Shown here: in pieces, positions 47,985 to 59,410 of the stretch
How the letters are laid out: each line of letters starts with the position of its first letter
Position numbering within the stretch: the stretch's first letter is position 1
NCBI GenBank assembly: GCA_009760855.2
Contig: WPIO01000139.1
Coordinates: 498,001-562,000, forward strand
Length of the DNA: 64,000 nucleotides
From: Cristatella mucedo
Lineage: Eukaryota; Bryozoa; Phylactolaemata; Cristatellidae
Direction of reading: 5' to 3'
Notes under the pieces: model-generated
What the model was told of the DNA's origin: nothing
Seen by the model: the letters and a program-made list of their open reading frames with translations, nothing else
Databases searched by the model: none
Translations under genes and position numbers: made by a program

Positions 47985-48150
47985 TTGGTGCAAATAGTCC
48001 TTTCCGTGCTTATGTGTACTGATATTGTGCATTATGCAAGTTATCACTAACCAATGGCATTCATACTTTCTGGCCAGCATCGAGTACCTAGAAAGCGTTT
48101 TAGATCTCCTATGGCATTACTAAATGTCGTATTATTACATAGATGTTTTA
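47985..48150 (+). mobile_element. LINE type A 3' UTR, decayed
   Basis: GTGCTTATGTGTACTGATAT, ATCACTAACCAATGGCAT and GAGTACCTAGAAAGCGTTTT with a TATTATT end follow the order of the type A 3' UTR. Upstream coding homology (47760-47870) is too weak to call. Confidence 0.65.
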
Positions 48151-49556
48151 TTAGCATTACTACTTTTATTTTTATTATTTTAAAAAGTTAGCCGACCTGC
48201 AATAGGTGAATGATTATCAAATACCTGAATAGAAGCTACGGTTCACCTCCCCCTACAATACCTGACGTGCATTGCTAAGGGGAGTGACTATGTCTGTTCA
48301 TGCTGACCTAGACAGCTCAAAGCTGAAACTGGAAGAGCTGCACCAAGTTTTCTGTGACGGTGAGGAGACTAGGCACGAAAGACACGAGACTCGACTAACA
48401 ATGAGGAGAAATACAGGCACTAGAATGCAGGCTACAGAATGAGCCGAGCTTTCTTGAGAGAAATTCTCCGGCGATTTAACATCGTAAAATGTCGGTCAGT
48501 TGAGATCGGGATGTGTCCAAGGCATGTGCTTAATACAGTGTCTGAGGCAGTAAGACTTCCCATCAGGAAAACACACCAGATACCTCTCAGATCTGCACAC
48601 ACTGGCTGAATGAGTTGGGGGAGCCCTTGGAAGATTCGATAGCATGACAATTGGGGGGCCGGACATTCTATACATGAGGCACCGAGATTTGGATGCATAA
48701 AAAGAGATTGGGGCTAGGTTGTGAGAAGTTCAGCTGTCTTGCCAAAGTCCTGGTTTGCAAATGCAGACAGCTATAAGTTTGCAGCCCACGTCTGCAAGAC
48801 GGTCTGTGGAGCATTCCCACCGTGTGCTTACCTTCGTCGGCTCTACACAGGTTCGACGCCACGTGATCTTGACCTAGAGAGGCCGAGACCTACAAGAAAG
48901 TGCCATTGCTAAGCAGGGGCTATTCAGTTAACATGCGACTGAGCGACATCAGTGGACACATGTTCACTCGGGTGTTACAGCTCCACTAGGCCACAAAAAC
49001 CGCAACCACAGCAGGTACCTCGAATCACACACAGACCCTTGCGCTTCAACAACACGAAATAAGGAGCCCAGAACCAGAGATGCAAGCACGAGTCAAACAA
49101 TGCTTGCCCTGCTATAAAGACAAGCCCAAATGCACTTTCTCCTATTTACAATTGCAAACAAAAAATAGAGCAAAATAGCGAATTCGCTCTGTCGGTCAGT
49201 GATCAAAATCAAGCACAGTCTGGCTCTATTCAATGGGACTCTTACTGCTGCACGAACGCATGCATGCCCAGCTGCAGCACGGCCACTCGGCGACCACGGA
49301 TCTTGCAAATAGCGCCGCCCGGCGCAAGCAGCTTGGATCCACTGCTGACAGATTGCTACCTCTGCTTCTCAGGTTTATTCGGCATGTCACGCACCCAGCA
49401 AAGGAACTTCACCTGATCTAAGTACCGTGGCTATTTGCTACACGCTTGGTTTGGAGAAAATAGGCTCAGCTACTCGATGGAATTCGATGAAACACGATGA
49501 GCGAGTGTTCTAATCTTTATACGGATCCCTTTGCTTTTTGCATCGGCTTCTAATAA
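48151..49556. other. No recognisable gene
   Basis: Short frames only; it would be intronic to the minus-strand gene candidate if that gene model holds. Confidence 0.35.
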
Positions 49557-49558
49557 TT

Positions 49559-49559
<1 letters not shown>

Positions 49560-49599
<40 letters not shown>

Positions 49600-49745
49600 C
49601 AGGACAGGCGAGGGGAGAGAGAGCAGAGAGAGGTGAAGAGAGAGAGGAGAGTAGAGAGGGAGAGGGGGAGAGGGTGAAAGAAAACGAGGGAGAGAGTGGA
49701 GTGGGAGAGGGAAAGTGAGAGAGAGGGAGAGGGAGAGACATGGAG
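49560..49745. repeat. Imperfect polypurine (GA)n tract
   Basis: About 34 bases of pure GA followed by some 150 bases of purine-rich sequence with GAGAGG and GGGAGAGG units. Long polypurine mirror-like tracts can form triplex DNA in general; here it is just low complexity. Ser-Leu frames are artefacts. Confidence 0.95.
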
Positions 49746-50489
49746 AGAGTGACAGCCTTCAAAAACGCGTTCTCTTTTCCTAAATGTTTTGAAGCATTCC
49801 GGAAAATCGATAGTGAGGACTTTTGTGTTCGAAAGGTTTCCAAGCTCCATTAGACAGCCAAATTAAGGATAAGAAGGAATCAGAGCAGTAGCAAATGTTT
49901 GTGCAAAAGAAGAGATTCTATCGTAAAGTTAAATCTTTGTTTGACAACGCCCGGAGACGTTGCAAGCCTTAGCACACCAGGACGGTAGTGACATTTTGTT
50001 ATGAAGAAGAAAACAGGCTGGAGAAGGGTAATGGCTAGAGTAAATCACAAGAGGGCTAAGAAAAACAACATGGCAGAAACATTAGACACGAAAGAAGAAA
50101 AAGAGACAATTCACTGCTGGTGCAACATCTGTTTACTCTGGATGCCTTATATATCCATGTCAAAATCAGAAGCTGTGCAAGGCGCCGTCCAAGAGAGAGA
50201 CAGGTGGACAGACGAAGAAAAAAAAATAGCATCCCATACATGTGCTACCAAAAAGTGCTTTCCTGGATGCCCTTCCTGAATAGCAATTGGGAAAGCTTTA
50301 ACAGTTACTTGAGGGATGCACTAGTGGGCCACTTGGGAATGACAGATAAGAAATGGCAGCATATGGTGTCCCTGCAGAAAGTGATCGTGTGCGACTGCGT
50401 GTACACGTAACATTTATTATTCTGATTATCGTGAAATATTGGTTTTGCTTGCTATATTCGCAGTCAGCTCTGCACGCATCGTAACTGAT
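49746..50489. other. No firm gene
   Basis: Frames at 50001-50279 and 50120-50410 (+) are Lys/Glu-rich with no recognised motif. Confidence 0.35.
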
Positions 50490-51185
50490 AGCAAGTTCGA
50501 CTCGTAGTATCGTCTCGACTTCTGCAACTCACTGCTTACTGGCCTACCAGCATGTGCGATCAGGCGATTGCAGCTGGTGCAAAACTCTGCAGCTAGGCTT
50601 GTCTGTCGTGAGCGTCGCAGTTGCCACATTACTCCACTTCTCGCCGACCTGCACTGGCTACCAGTCAAGCAACGGATTGACTTCAAGGTTTTGTCGCTCA
50701 CTTTTATGTCCCTTCATTCTATGGCTCCAGCCTATCTTTCCGACATACTCCCCCATCAGGCCAAGCATCGTACCACCCGCTTTTCGGAATCCAACAGTCT
50801 AGAAATACCACGTACAGACCTCAAATCATTTGGAGACCGTGCATTTAGCTCGTATGCTCCCAAAGCCTGGAACTCCCTCCCGACCAGCGTCAGAACATCC
50901 CCTGACCTGACCACATTTAAAAGGAACTTAAAAACACACCTATTTAGGACAGCATTTAGTGGGTCCCTATGATTCGTCCTTCACGTGCTTATGTGTGCTG
51001 ACACTGTGCATGCTGCCACTAACCACATTTGCATGCTGACCCTGTGCATGTCACCCCTAACCATGTTATTCATTTTGTTTGTTTTTCAAACAGGATTTTA
51101 CTTACCATTTAATTGCATTTCCCTTTGCAGCAGATATAAAGCGCCTAGAAAGAGATTAAGTTCTCTGAGGGCGCTTTATCAAGTA

Positions 51186-51219
<34 letters not shown>

Positions 51220-51222
51220 AGT
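50490..51222 (+). mobile_element. LINE type A, best 3' copy
   Basis: A 134-codon open frame (50568-50972) gives the C-terminal LINE protein region: QLVQNSAARLVCRERRSCHI, LHWLPVKQRIDFKVLSLTF, SFGDRAFSSYAPKAWNSLPT and TTFKRNLKTHLFRTAFSGSL with a stop. A decayed SRLDFCNSLLTGLPA precedes it. The UTR ends in AGCGCCTAGAAAGAGATTAA, GGGCGCTTTATCAAGTAC and (ATT)n. The long open frame and clean tail suggest it is among the youngest copies. Confidence 0.92.
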
Positions 51223-52764
51223 AAGAACCCAAATACAATACACCGTCTAGACCATCACCAACACAACAAAAAAGTCACATGACACACACAAGCAGTCCGT
51301 TATGAGGGTTACGACAGATTTGCCTCTGTGGACAAGAAACGTGTGCCATTGCTACAAATCTGGTGGATATGAGGGTTCGTAGGAGCATCTAAACTACGTT
51401 TCCTCAGTCGAAGGAAAGCAATCACTCGCGAACTTGGCTACCACACAATGCCTCCACGTCCTTCCAAACTCAGGATCTGCATTTGCATTTCCAGCCCCCC
51501 CCCCCCCCCCCCGCTGTTCGCCAGCTAGCAGGTAAATACGTCCTCACTACAGCCATTGTGGACTCGTGTAGATCTTTAGGGAAGTTATCTCAGAGTGGCA
51601 TTGCTGAGTTAAGCAAGAGTCTAACCCAAAAGAACCAGTACTAACTAGACCTGCATCAACCAGCAGAGCATTATTAGCAGGAGGCACAAATTCTGACAAC
51701 ATGCAGTAGCCATCATTAACTCGAGCATATACAAGCCCACGCTTTGAAATGCATTCAATAGAATTAGCTTATTAAATTAATATTGTAAAGATTAACTTGG
51801 GCTAGTAAATGGAACGACATAAAGGGGCTGCCTTCTGATTCTTTGTTTTTAATATCGCTAGATGGGACATCTAGCGATAGCTAAGAGCTAAAGTCAGCTG
51901 CTAGCAGGGTTTTTGCATTTCAGCTTATCGACATTCCTTATGGAAAATAAAGCTCAATAACGTTTGATGACATACACAGCAAAATGTTCCAAATCGAAAT
52001 CAGAAATTTGTATACGGTCATGTAAAGCAAGCAGAGTTGAACTTGAATTTAAATTTTTACTCTGATACGTGAAGTATTAGCCGAGTTACAAATTTTACAG
52101 GGCGCAAACCTACACTGGAAATGAAGCTGTATAAAAGTCACAAAAATGCACCTAAACAAGCTTAACGCATATATCTCGATCAACCAAGATTCGGCAAGTT
52201 GGGATACGAGTCGCATATGATGTAGAGATAGGTATTTTTTTATTTGCAGATACTATGCTTCCAGTTTACATCCTGGTTAGATGTGGTTTGCATAACGATT
52301 TTTCCTTCTATGCCGAAGTCGTCAGAACTTCCGATCCCATTTTAAACATATTTGTCTTTCGAAAGGTACCCTACAAACACTCGATTGTCAGACAAATTGT
52401 ACATGCATGTTCTTGACATTCCCCTAATCAAGTGCATAAGCATAAGCATTGTGATTACAAATGTCCAAATTCGAAAGCTTCAGTATCATGCGAGAGTAAG
52501 GAAATTTGCAAAGCTAGTTTATCCAATGAAGGCTGTAAAGGACTTAGATGATATTTACAGAGCCAAACCTAGCAGCTTTGCACAGACTGAAACTGTTCAA
52601 TATTACTTGCGCATAAAATCAGTACTTTCGTTAAAAGTATAAAAAGAAAAATTCAAACTAAAATGGAAACCCGGGGCATTCGCATGTGCAGAGAGAGGGA
52701 AGAGAGAGAGAAGAGAGACATATGCAATACACAGGCAGCCCAGAAAGAACAAGAGATAAATCAC
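51223..52764. other. No firm gene; poly-C run and hairpin
   Basis: A C16 run lies at about 51497-51512. A perfect hairpin (TATCGCTAGATG, GGA, CATCTAGCGATA) is at 51853-51879. A 96-codon frame at 52352-52642 (+) has no recognisable motif. Confidence 0.4.
51853..51879. repeat. Perfect hairpin, 12-bp stem
   Basis: TATCGCTAGATG, three-base loop, and exact reverse complement. Confidence 0.88.
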
Positions 52765-53063
52765 CGTGTGGTCCTCTGTGGTCACCACTTCTTCAACGAC
52801 TCCTTCCTCAACCACGTCAGCAACATAGCTATCGTAGAGAAGCTGCTTTTTCTGTGAAAATATAGATGTAAACTCCCCAGATGTGTACTTCCTATTTCTC
52901 GTACGATTCCTTCGGGATTCGCGACGACCTGACACTGCGCCAGCAGCAGCGGGTGATTCCATTGGAGTGGGAGCCTCCGAATGACCACCGTGACAAAAGA
53001 CGCTATCGTTGTTAGACGGCAAAGGACATTGACCATCGTAAGCAGTGTGCGTTTCAAGTTCAC
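52765..53063 (-). CDS. Internal exon of host gene candidate (basic, conserved-looking segment)
   Basis: The minus strand has a strong acceptor (TTTGTGTTACAG) before 53063 and enters in phase 1, matching the donor phase at 58229. About 99 residues: GELETHTAYDGQCPLPSNND, then PTPMESPAAAGAVSG, the basic RRESRRNRTRNRKYTSGEF, TSIFSQKKQLLYDSYVADVV and EEGVVEEVVTTEDHT. The segment RRNRTRNRKYTSGEF..YDSYVADVV has normal complexity and looks like the most conserved part, the best query for identification. The donor is probably CACACG|GTGATT at 52765 (phase 0), or 21 bases earlier (GTG|GTGACC). Beyond it the frame turns hydrophobic, as expected for an intron. Confidence 0.68.
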
Positions 53064-53595
53064 CTGTAACACAAAGATGGGAATCCTAACGATTGGCACC
53101 AGTAGGTAGAGCAGTCAAGCTCAGCCTACCGACAGGCGATGCTCTCACTGCAAGTGCTTGATTAATGCCCTGCTTCAAGTAATCCTGCGATCAATGACCA
53201 GCATTTTGTAGCATGACCAAGTTGCACGGTGGCACTGCAGGCACATTGAGCAGCAGTCACCGCAAAAGCTCAGAAGCTAATCAGGACTAGAATCAGTAAC
53301 ATAGCATACACAACATGGCCTACATTAAGTGCTCCAACACAACGTTCCTGCGTTGAGAAATACCGACGATGAATTGTTTGAACTCGTTCACGCATAGATA
53401 ATTTCAAGCCCAATTATCAAAATTCAGATGCTGGTGACTTTAAAATCCAAATAAGTGCCAGACAGATTTCGAACACGACAGTAACTTACCAACCAGCAGC
53501 CTTTACACTATGGAGGGGAGGTATTTTGCTAAACGTGGCATGCTGCCCTAGAAATCATTAGCAGTCCCGTATTTGGACACACAAATGCTGGGCCT
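53064..53595. other. Intron sequence of the host gene candidate
   Basis: No repeat or frame of note. Confidence 0.4.
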
Positions 53596-53765
53596 GAGCC
53601 GTGATGGCACACTAGATGAGGCGGTTGCGTTCATGACCTCGGTCCTGAGGTCGTGGGCTCGATTCCTGCGGTGGGCGATCCTTTATCGCCACTGCAAGCG
53701 ATGGTGATAGCCGTCCAGGCTCTTCTGTCGCTATACAAAAAGAGGCTGTTTAAGCAGCTAGGATC
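53596..53765 (+). mobile_element. SINE1 copy, full length
   Basis: GAGCCGTGATGGCACACTAG, ATGACCTCGGTCCTGAGGTC, a B-box region GGCTCGATTCC, GGCGATCCTTTATCGCC, GGTGATAGCCGTCCAGGC and GGCTGTTTAAGCAGCTAGGA. A good reference copy with the internal stem preserved. Confidence 0.92.
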
Positions 53766-55218
53766 AATATTGGCTTGAAAACAAGCGCCTCTTCGTGGCA
53801 TTTTAGGAGATATGCAATTCTGGACGCGCACTAACATGATAGTGGAGAAACAGAGCAGCAGAAATTGATCAACATAATTTTAATATATAAGTATCACTAT
53901 TTCCCTTTCCACCAGGCTTGCTTTTTAATATTCCATAGTGTATATCTGAAATGGTGCAAATCAAAAAGTCCTTATGCTTTTGGCTTCTTGGCACTCTCTA
54001 AAGCAGCCCGTCGATAATAATTGCGTGTCAAGAAACAATACCTATCTAAGCTGATCAGCAATGCTCAGAGGTGACCGTTACCAGTAAGTGCTCAGGCAAT
54101 GCCAAGTTCTCCACCTAAAAGGTAAACGTCGAGAAAACATTGAAAAAACTGTCCAATAATCGAATATTTGCCAAGGGTATCTTCCAAAACACAAAGATAT
54201 TAGAAATGGATCGACAGTTTTTATTATTACTAAATAAAAGGAAATTATTATGCAAACCCAAGCTAACCCAAAAGTAAACCGGAAGCAACATATACAAAGC
54301 TTTAAATTTTACAGATCTTGGCATAATATGACTCGTCGCCTAACTTGTTCAACCTTGGTACATCGAGGTACATGTTGCCAGCAAGAGTTGCATGCTGGTG
54401 ACTTTTAAACAGCTTCCTTTACTATGTAGCTTTGTGAATTGTAATCCACAACCAATATTCGAGAGATAAACGTGAAATTGGAATTGTGAGTTCAGCTATC
54501 ACTAAAGAGGCCTATTTCTGATATCGGCTAGGGTAATTATTGCTATATATGACCAAAAAGTTGAGAAACAAGTCATATGTGAGCTATTAAAATTATTTGT
54601 AGATTTTAAATTGCCTTTCTTTTAGTGGAAATTTTAAAAACAAAGTTTAGATCCTATTTCTATGGTATCAGTCATCTGAAAAGTGCACTAATCAAATATT
54701 TGAGTTTTACAAATTTTTTCAGTATTTTTTCGACATTTATGCAAATTGTATGAATGATGCAAATCTAGGGTGAGTTGCTAATATTTTCGTTTCTCATGTC
54801 GGAAGCCACTGTGGTTCAACTACCGAAGACGACACGATATCGATTCTCCTTCATTTTGGTCAAAGAACGTCAATATTTGCCATATATAAATAACATGTAC
54901 AATGAATTAAAAAGTGTCCAAGCAGACGGTTCACCAGCCTTTGCATTCTTACAATGCGGCATAGAGAGACAAAACATCTAGTTTTTCAATGTGAGGCTCC
55001 TGGAGTCAGTTGCACTTAAGACTCATAAGAGAGTAAAGCAGCAGCAGTAAATCTGGGATAGCCTTATTGACCCTCGGTTGATTCTACCTTCAGGTGCTCA
55101 CTGAATGGTATTTCAATAATGAATAACTTCAAAAACGGTTCTTGACGTTGGCCCTTGGCTTCTAACACGGATCTAAGACTGCTCTGTGCTACGTCTATGC
55201 AGCACCATAAAAAATACA
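53766..55218. other. No recognisable gene
   Basis: AT-rich sequence with short frames; probably intronic. Confidence 0.35.
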
Positions 55219-55385
55219 AGTTGATTTAACCTCTTTTTTTGTATAGCGACAGAAGAGCCTTGGCGGCTATCACCACCTCTAACAGCGGCAATAAAGGATC
55301 ACCCACCACAGGATTCGAACCCATGAACTCGGGGCCGAGGTCGTGAAAGGCAACCGCCCTACCTAGTGAGCCATTACAGCTCACC
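55219..55385 (-). mobile_element. SINE1 copy
   Basis: Reverse complement of the SINE1 layout: GGTGAGCTGTAATGGCTCAC head, stem CACGACCTCGGCCCC / GAGTTC, GGTTCGAATCC B box, and the end GGTTAAATCAACTTGTAT. The head sequence GGTGAGC is slightly diverged. Confidence 0.88.
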
Positions 55386-56930
55386 ATGTGACAATGTGAC
55401 AAGTAGTATCCAGTCTAAAGAGTACGACCACTATACAACTATTAAGGTTGCCACTAGGGTGTGTTGATACACTTGACATCCATTGCTTACAAGGAATAGA
55501 TAAGGAGTGCCAAGGCAACTGCCCACACACTACAATAGAACCGACAAACACTGTTCACTCAAAAAGATATATAAAAGCATGGACCATCTTAGTGTAGGGT
55601 CGACAGATTAGCTCAGTGTAAGGTCGGTCAAATTTGATAGTTCATCAATGCTCTACACGGTTTCATATTCAGGCAATGACTGCCCCACAAAATACTCTCT
55701 TGGTTGCTTCCCATGCAGATGCAAGACACTCCTATACGTGTGTTGCAGTAAGGAATGGAGGCGTGCCATCAGACTGCAGCCTTAGATGGGTGGCACTCCC
55801 CTATTGGATTGGCCACCTGCAATGACTGGCCGGCTCGGGTAAGGCCCCGACCTTTTAATGTGCCCCCTTAGAAGGTTCAGTTACTTAAGAAATTCCAAGG
55901 TGCACCCCTCACCAATACAGTTTAGTCCCTCCCACATTTATCGGGTGATTGAGCCTGTAGCATGTCCATCGGTTTTAAAATACCACTGGCATATCCAGGT
56001 GAAGCAGCTGTTTTTGTGATGAAGGTCCCAGGCAGTTAAATGCACTGCACAAGTCCTGTTGACCTGCTGCTGCTGTTGCACTACGTCCTCTACTGCTCTC
56101 ATACTCCTGCTTCTCTTGCTCACTTTTTCTCCCACCTGGATGAGACACAAGTCCCTTGGCACAAATGCTGGAAAAACAGCTATAAGACGATTATCCAGAG
56201 TGGCAATTGCCTAGCAACAATCGTGGCTATTCAGAGTTGTACACATATATTCTTTACATCGAACAACATCTTGGTCAACTCGTTAAGGATATCAGTTTAG
56301 TAACACAAGAATGCCTCTAGGTCCAAGTGATGTTACAGTCATAAAAGTCCATGCTGCCCAAGTATCAAAAAAAAGGAGTCGATCTCAGTAAAACTAACTT
56401 TTATATGGATAAATTTGATCATAATTCCACCCGAGATAACCGGAAGCAATATTTTTATCTGACCCCCCTGGTTCAGTGTAGACAATTCAAGAGGCAAGAG
56501 AGATGGCATGTAACAAACGAGATCTTGGTAACGTGAGGACATGACTAAGAGAAATAGGGCATGTGATTTACTTTTCTTGTACACCTTAATTTATTTGCAC
56601 CTGATTCCAGAACGTGATAAGAACTAAGAAGTCATCGTGCAAGAGACGCTTCATCTTTACTATCAAGCCAAGCAGGCATTTGGTGGAAATCGGAAGCCAG
56701 CAGCTTTTCTTTCAAACAAGGAATCGAAGTGAGAAATGTAAGAGCCCGACTTGCCCCGGCATGCATCTCGCCATGATTAAAGACTATCCCGCCAGCCATA
56801 CGCTTACAAGCCGTGGCAAGCCCCTTTTCTGCTTGTAGTTGTATTTGTCAGTCCAACTCTAAACACATTTGCACGATCCCATCCAAAACTTATAGCTTGA
56901 CAAGGCAGAGCAGCATGGCTCTAACTGGGC
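55386..56930. other. No recognisable gene
   Basis: Short frames only; probably intronic. Confidence 0.35.
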
Positions 56931-56934
56931 CATG

Positions 56935-57090
56935 ACATACAAGAAGGTATGGTGCTCTCTCTTCACGACCGAGGTCGTGGGTTGAATCCTGCAGTCGGGC
57001 GATCCTTTATTGCCAACTGCAAGTGATGGTGATAGCGGATAAGGCCCTTCTGCCACTATAAAAATGAGGCTGTTAAATGAGCTAAGATTC
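56935..57090 (+). mobile_element. SINE1 copy, damaged head
   Basis: TCTTCACGACCGAGGTCGTG, GGTTGAATCCTGCAGTCGGG, CGATCCTTTATTGCCAACTG, AGTGATGGTGATAGCGG and GAGGCTGTTAAATGAGCTAA. The stretch between the head and the stem is diverged, and the loop of the stem is lost. Confidence 0.82.
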
Positions 57091-57157
57091 CATCCAGCTG
57101 AAGGCATGGACGAAAACCTTTGTGCCTTGCTCACAGCGATAAATTTGCACCGAGCCC

Positions 57158-57207
<50 letters not shown>

Positions 57208-57378
57208 TACTTGATAAAGTGCCCCCAGAGAACTCAATCTCTTTCTAGGCGCTTTACATTTGCTGCAAAGGGCAATGCAATTAAATGGTAAGTAAAATCC
57301 TGGTTGAAAAACAAACAAGATGAATAACATGGTTAGGGGTGACATGCACAGGGTCAGCATGCAAATGTGGTTAGTTGT
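57158..57378 (-). mobile_element. LINE type A tail with (AAT)16
   Basis: A long AAT run (57158-57206), then GTACTTGATAAAGTGCCC, CTTTCTAGGCGCTTTACATT and the UTR up to GCATGCAAATGTGGTTAGTT. 5'-truncated in the UTR. Confidence 0.88.
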
Positions 57379-58117
57379 GTAGTTAGCCCTGCTTCAGTTG
57401 CTCCACCTCCTCCAAGTGCTGCAGCCACTCGGTCTGAACCTTTGGCCTCCTTACTGTAATTCCCCAAGGCTTCTTAAAGAACAATGAGCAAAACCTGCTC
57501 AAGAAGATGGGCACTGGCGATCACTACATGCTCCTCCTTGGTGCTCATTAGCAGATAGCACTTGCCGGCTGTCGGACTTCTCCTCAAAGCGATAGCTCCA
57601 AGGCACTCCAATCGAATATCGCTCCACCCCCTTTACAAAAAAAAAAAACGATTGGATTCTGACATTCTTGTGCAACCAGGTCCTCCCAGGACAATACATT
57701 GGCTATACCGTGTAGTCACTTAAGGACTAATGGCGACAGAATCACCACTTGCATCCGCTAAGCAGCAGCCTCTTCTCTACTGCCGAAGACTCCAGACTCC
57801 GCCTCTTTCAAGCCGCCCAGCCACTTTTTTGCCAGATGCAGGACTCTAACCCACGACCTGGGTCTTAAACTGCAAGCACATTAACCGTGGCTTAAGACTC
57901 AGGTGCAAAGTAAGGGCTAGCCGATTCAACAGCCTCATTTATAGGGTGGTAGAACAGTCTTGGCAGCTACGTAGTAAAGAGCAAGCGCCTTAATCCTAGA
58001 CAAAGACCCAGTGGTCTGCCTGCAGCGATGGCAGGCAGCCCGGCACAAGCCTGCTAGCGCTCAAAGCTGGGCCGCGCAAGCTGGCAGCAGCTTGCAAGCA
58101 CTTCACACCGCACGAGA
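57379..58117. other. No firm gene; SINE relics
   Basis: 57830-57900 reads on minus as a tRNA-like GACCCAGGTCGTGGGTTAGA. 57919-57990 (GATTCAACAGCCTC..GGCAGCTA) is a SINE1 3' end relic on minus. A12 lies near 57640. Nothing else is supported. Confidence 0.4.
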
Positions 58118-58152
58118 GAGAATGGGAGAGAGAGAGAGAGAGAGAATGGGAG
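58118..58152. repeat. Short (GA)n run
   Basis: GA repeats of about 18 bases between two GAATGGGA units. It lies in the intron just downstream of the small exon on minus. Confidence 0.85.
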
Positions 58153-58228
58153 ACTGCAGCGGCAAGTGAGCAACCAAGAGCAGCGCCACCTGGAGGCAAC
58201 TTCAGCTGTCGGCCTGCTGGCAGCATAC

Positions 58229-58270
58229 CTGAGATGGTGGAACCACCAGGCTCCGCACCCTCCTCGCTAT
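58229..58270 (-). CDS. Small acidic exon of host gene candidate
   Basis: A 42-base exon. The minus strand has an acceptor with a pyrimidine-rich tract (CTGCCTGCCGTTGCAG) and a strong donor (CTCAG|GTATGC). Entry and exit are both phase 1. It encodes DSEEGAEPGGSTIS, acidic like the end of the preceding exon. Reading straight through from the upstream exon instead gives a hydrophobic, Cys/Leu-rich run that looks non-coding, which supports splicing of the 119-base intron. Confidence 0.65.
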
Positions 58271-58389
58271 CTGCAACGGCAGGCAGCGTGTGAGCAAAAG
58301 CAGCAGGACAGGAACCGCGCAGTAGAAGACAGCTACTACTGCGCACCAGCTGAGCAGCTGAGCTCCGGCGGCCCGTGTGTCAGCCACAC

Positions 58390-59064
58390 CTTCGCAGTGG
58401 TCGGGCACTCGGGCCTCGGCCCCGTGGCTGCTCGGCACCAGTGCATCGCCAGCGCTGCTCCCAGCCAGGCTGTCATCCTCTTCATCGTTGTAGCCCACTT
58501 CGCTTGGATTCTCTTCGTAGCTCACCACTCCAGTCACATGATCGCCGTCGACCGCAGTTGCGGTGGCATCAGCCACTGCGTAGCTGAGGTCGTAGGCGGC
58601 ATTGGCTTCCTGAGTAGCCAGGTAGTCGGCGAGGCCCTGCGCTAACGAGGCGATGTCTGCAGCAGAGAATTCTCGCCTTTCGCCCTGCTGCCACGTCTCA
58701 TCGTCAAACTGACCAAACTGGTCGTACCCGTACGCCGAGCTATCGTCATGACTCGAGCGCTGATTTTGGTCGGCGGGCAAATCGGCGGGCGGGCCGTGGC
58801 CAGAGGTCTCGGTGCTCGCGCGCCCGTCCTCATCACTGATGTCCATGTCATCGTCACCAGGTGGCGGTGGCGGTTCGCGATCCTCAGGAAGTGGCGGCGG
58901 CGGCAGCAAAGGCTCTCCATTAGTCGCGGGTGGCAAGGGTGGCATCGAAAGGCTGGACAGCGGCAATGGAGGGGGAGGCGGCTGCGCCGGCAGAGGAGGC
59001 AGCTCCAGGATATTGAAAGGATAGAGGCCGGTGGGTATATCGGGCACCAAGGAGGTCATCGAAG
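58390..59064 (-). CDS. Large proline-rich/acidic exon of host gene candidate
   Basis: The minus-strand frame is open for 675 bases between an acceptor (GCTGGTTTCAG) before 59064 and a donor GCGAAG|GTGTGG at 58390; entry and exit are phase 1. It encodes about 225 residues: SMTSLVPDIPTGLYPFNILE, a proline-rich part (LPPLPAQPPPPPLPLSSLS; LLPPPPLPEDREPPPPP), an acidic GDDDMDISDEDG, then hydrophilic Gln/Tyr/Asp-rich sequence (YGYDQFGQFDDETWQQGERR), a possible helix (FSAADIASLAQGLADYLATQ) and an acidic end (YEENPSEVGYNDEEDDS). Proline runs of this type bind WW or SH3 domains or profilin in other proteins. The composition suggests a nuclear scaffold. Family not recognised; a BOD1-like or other chromatin-associated protein is only a guess. 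Confidence 0.72.
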
Positions 59065-59289
59065 CTGAAACCAGCAGCTGCTGCTGCTGCCTTACTACAA
59101 AAAGCCAGATGCAACGGAGCTGGTGCCAATGTCCAATGGAACGGCACAGCTACGTATGGGTAGCATCAAATATTGACAAATGCCAGAAGTAAACGGTCTA
59201 TAGTTTGCTTACTAAAACAATATGTGAAGAAAAAATGCAATTTTAAAGAATATGATGGAATATTGACAGCCTCCAAAACTATGAAAACA

Positions 59290-59410
59290 ATAGAGAATCG
59301 CAGTAAGATAACTTAATCTCCATCTAGGCATTTTACTAATGCTGTAAGAGAAGCACGTCAATGTGATTAGCAATAACATGCATAGTATCAGCACACATAC
59401 ATACACAAAG
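59290..59410 (-). mobile_element. LINE type A tail, decayed
   Basis: CAGTAAGATAACTTAATCTC, CATCTAGGCATTTTACTAAT and ATAACATGCATAGTATCAGC on plus follow the reverse-complement order of the type A tail and UTR. Confidence 0.65.
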
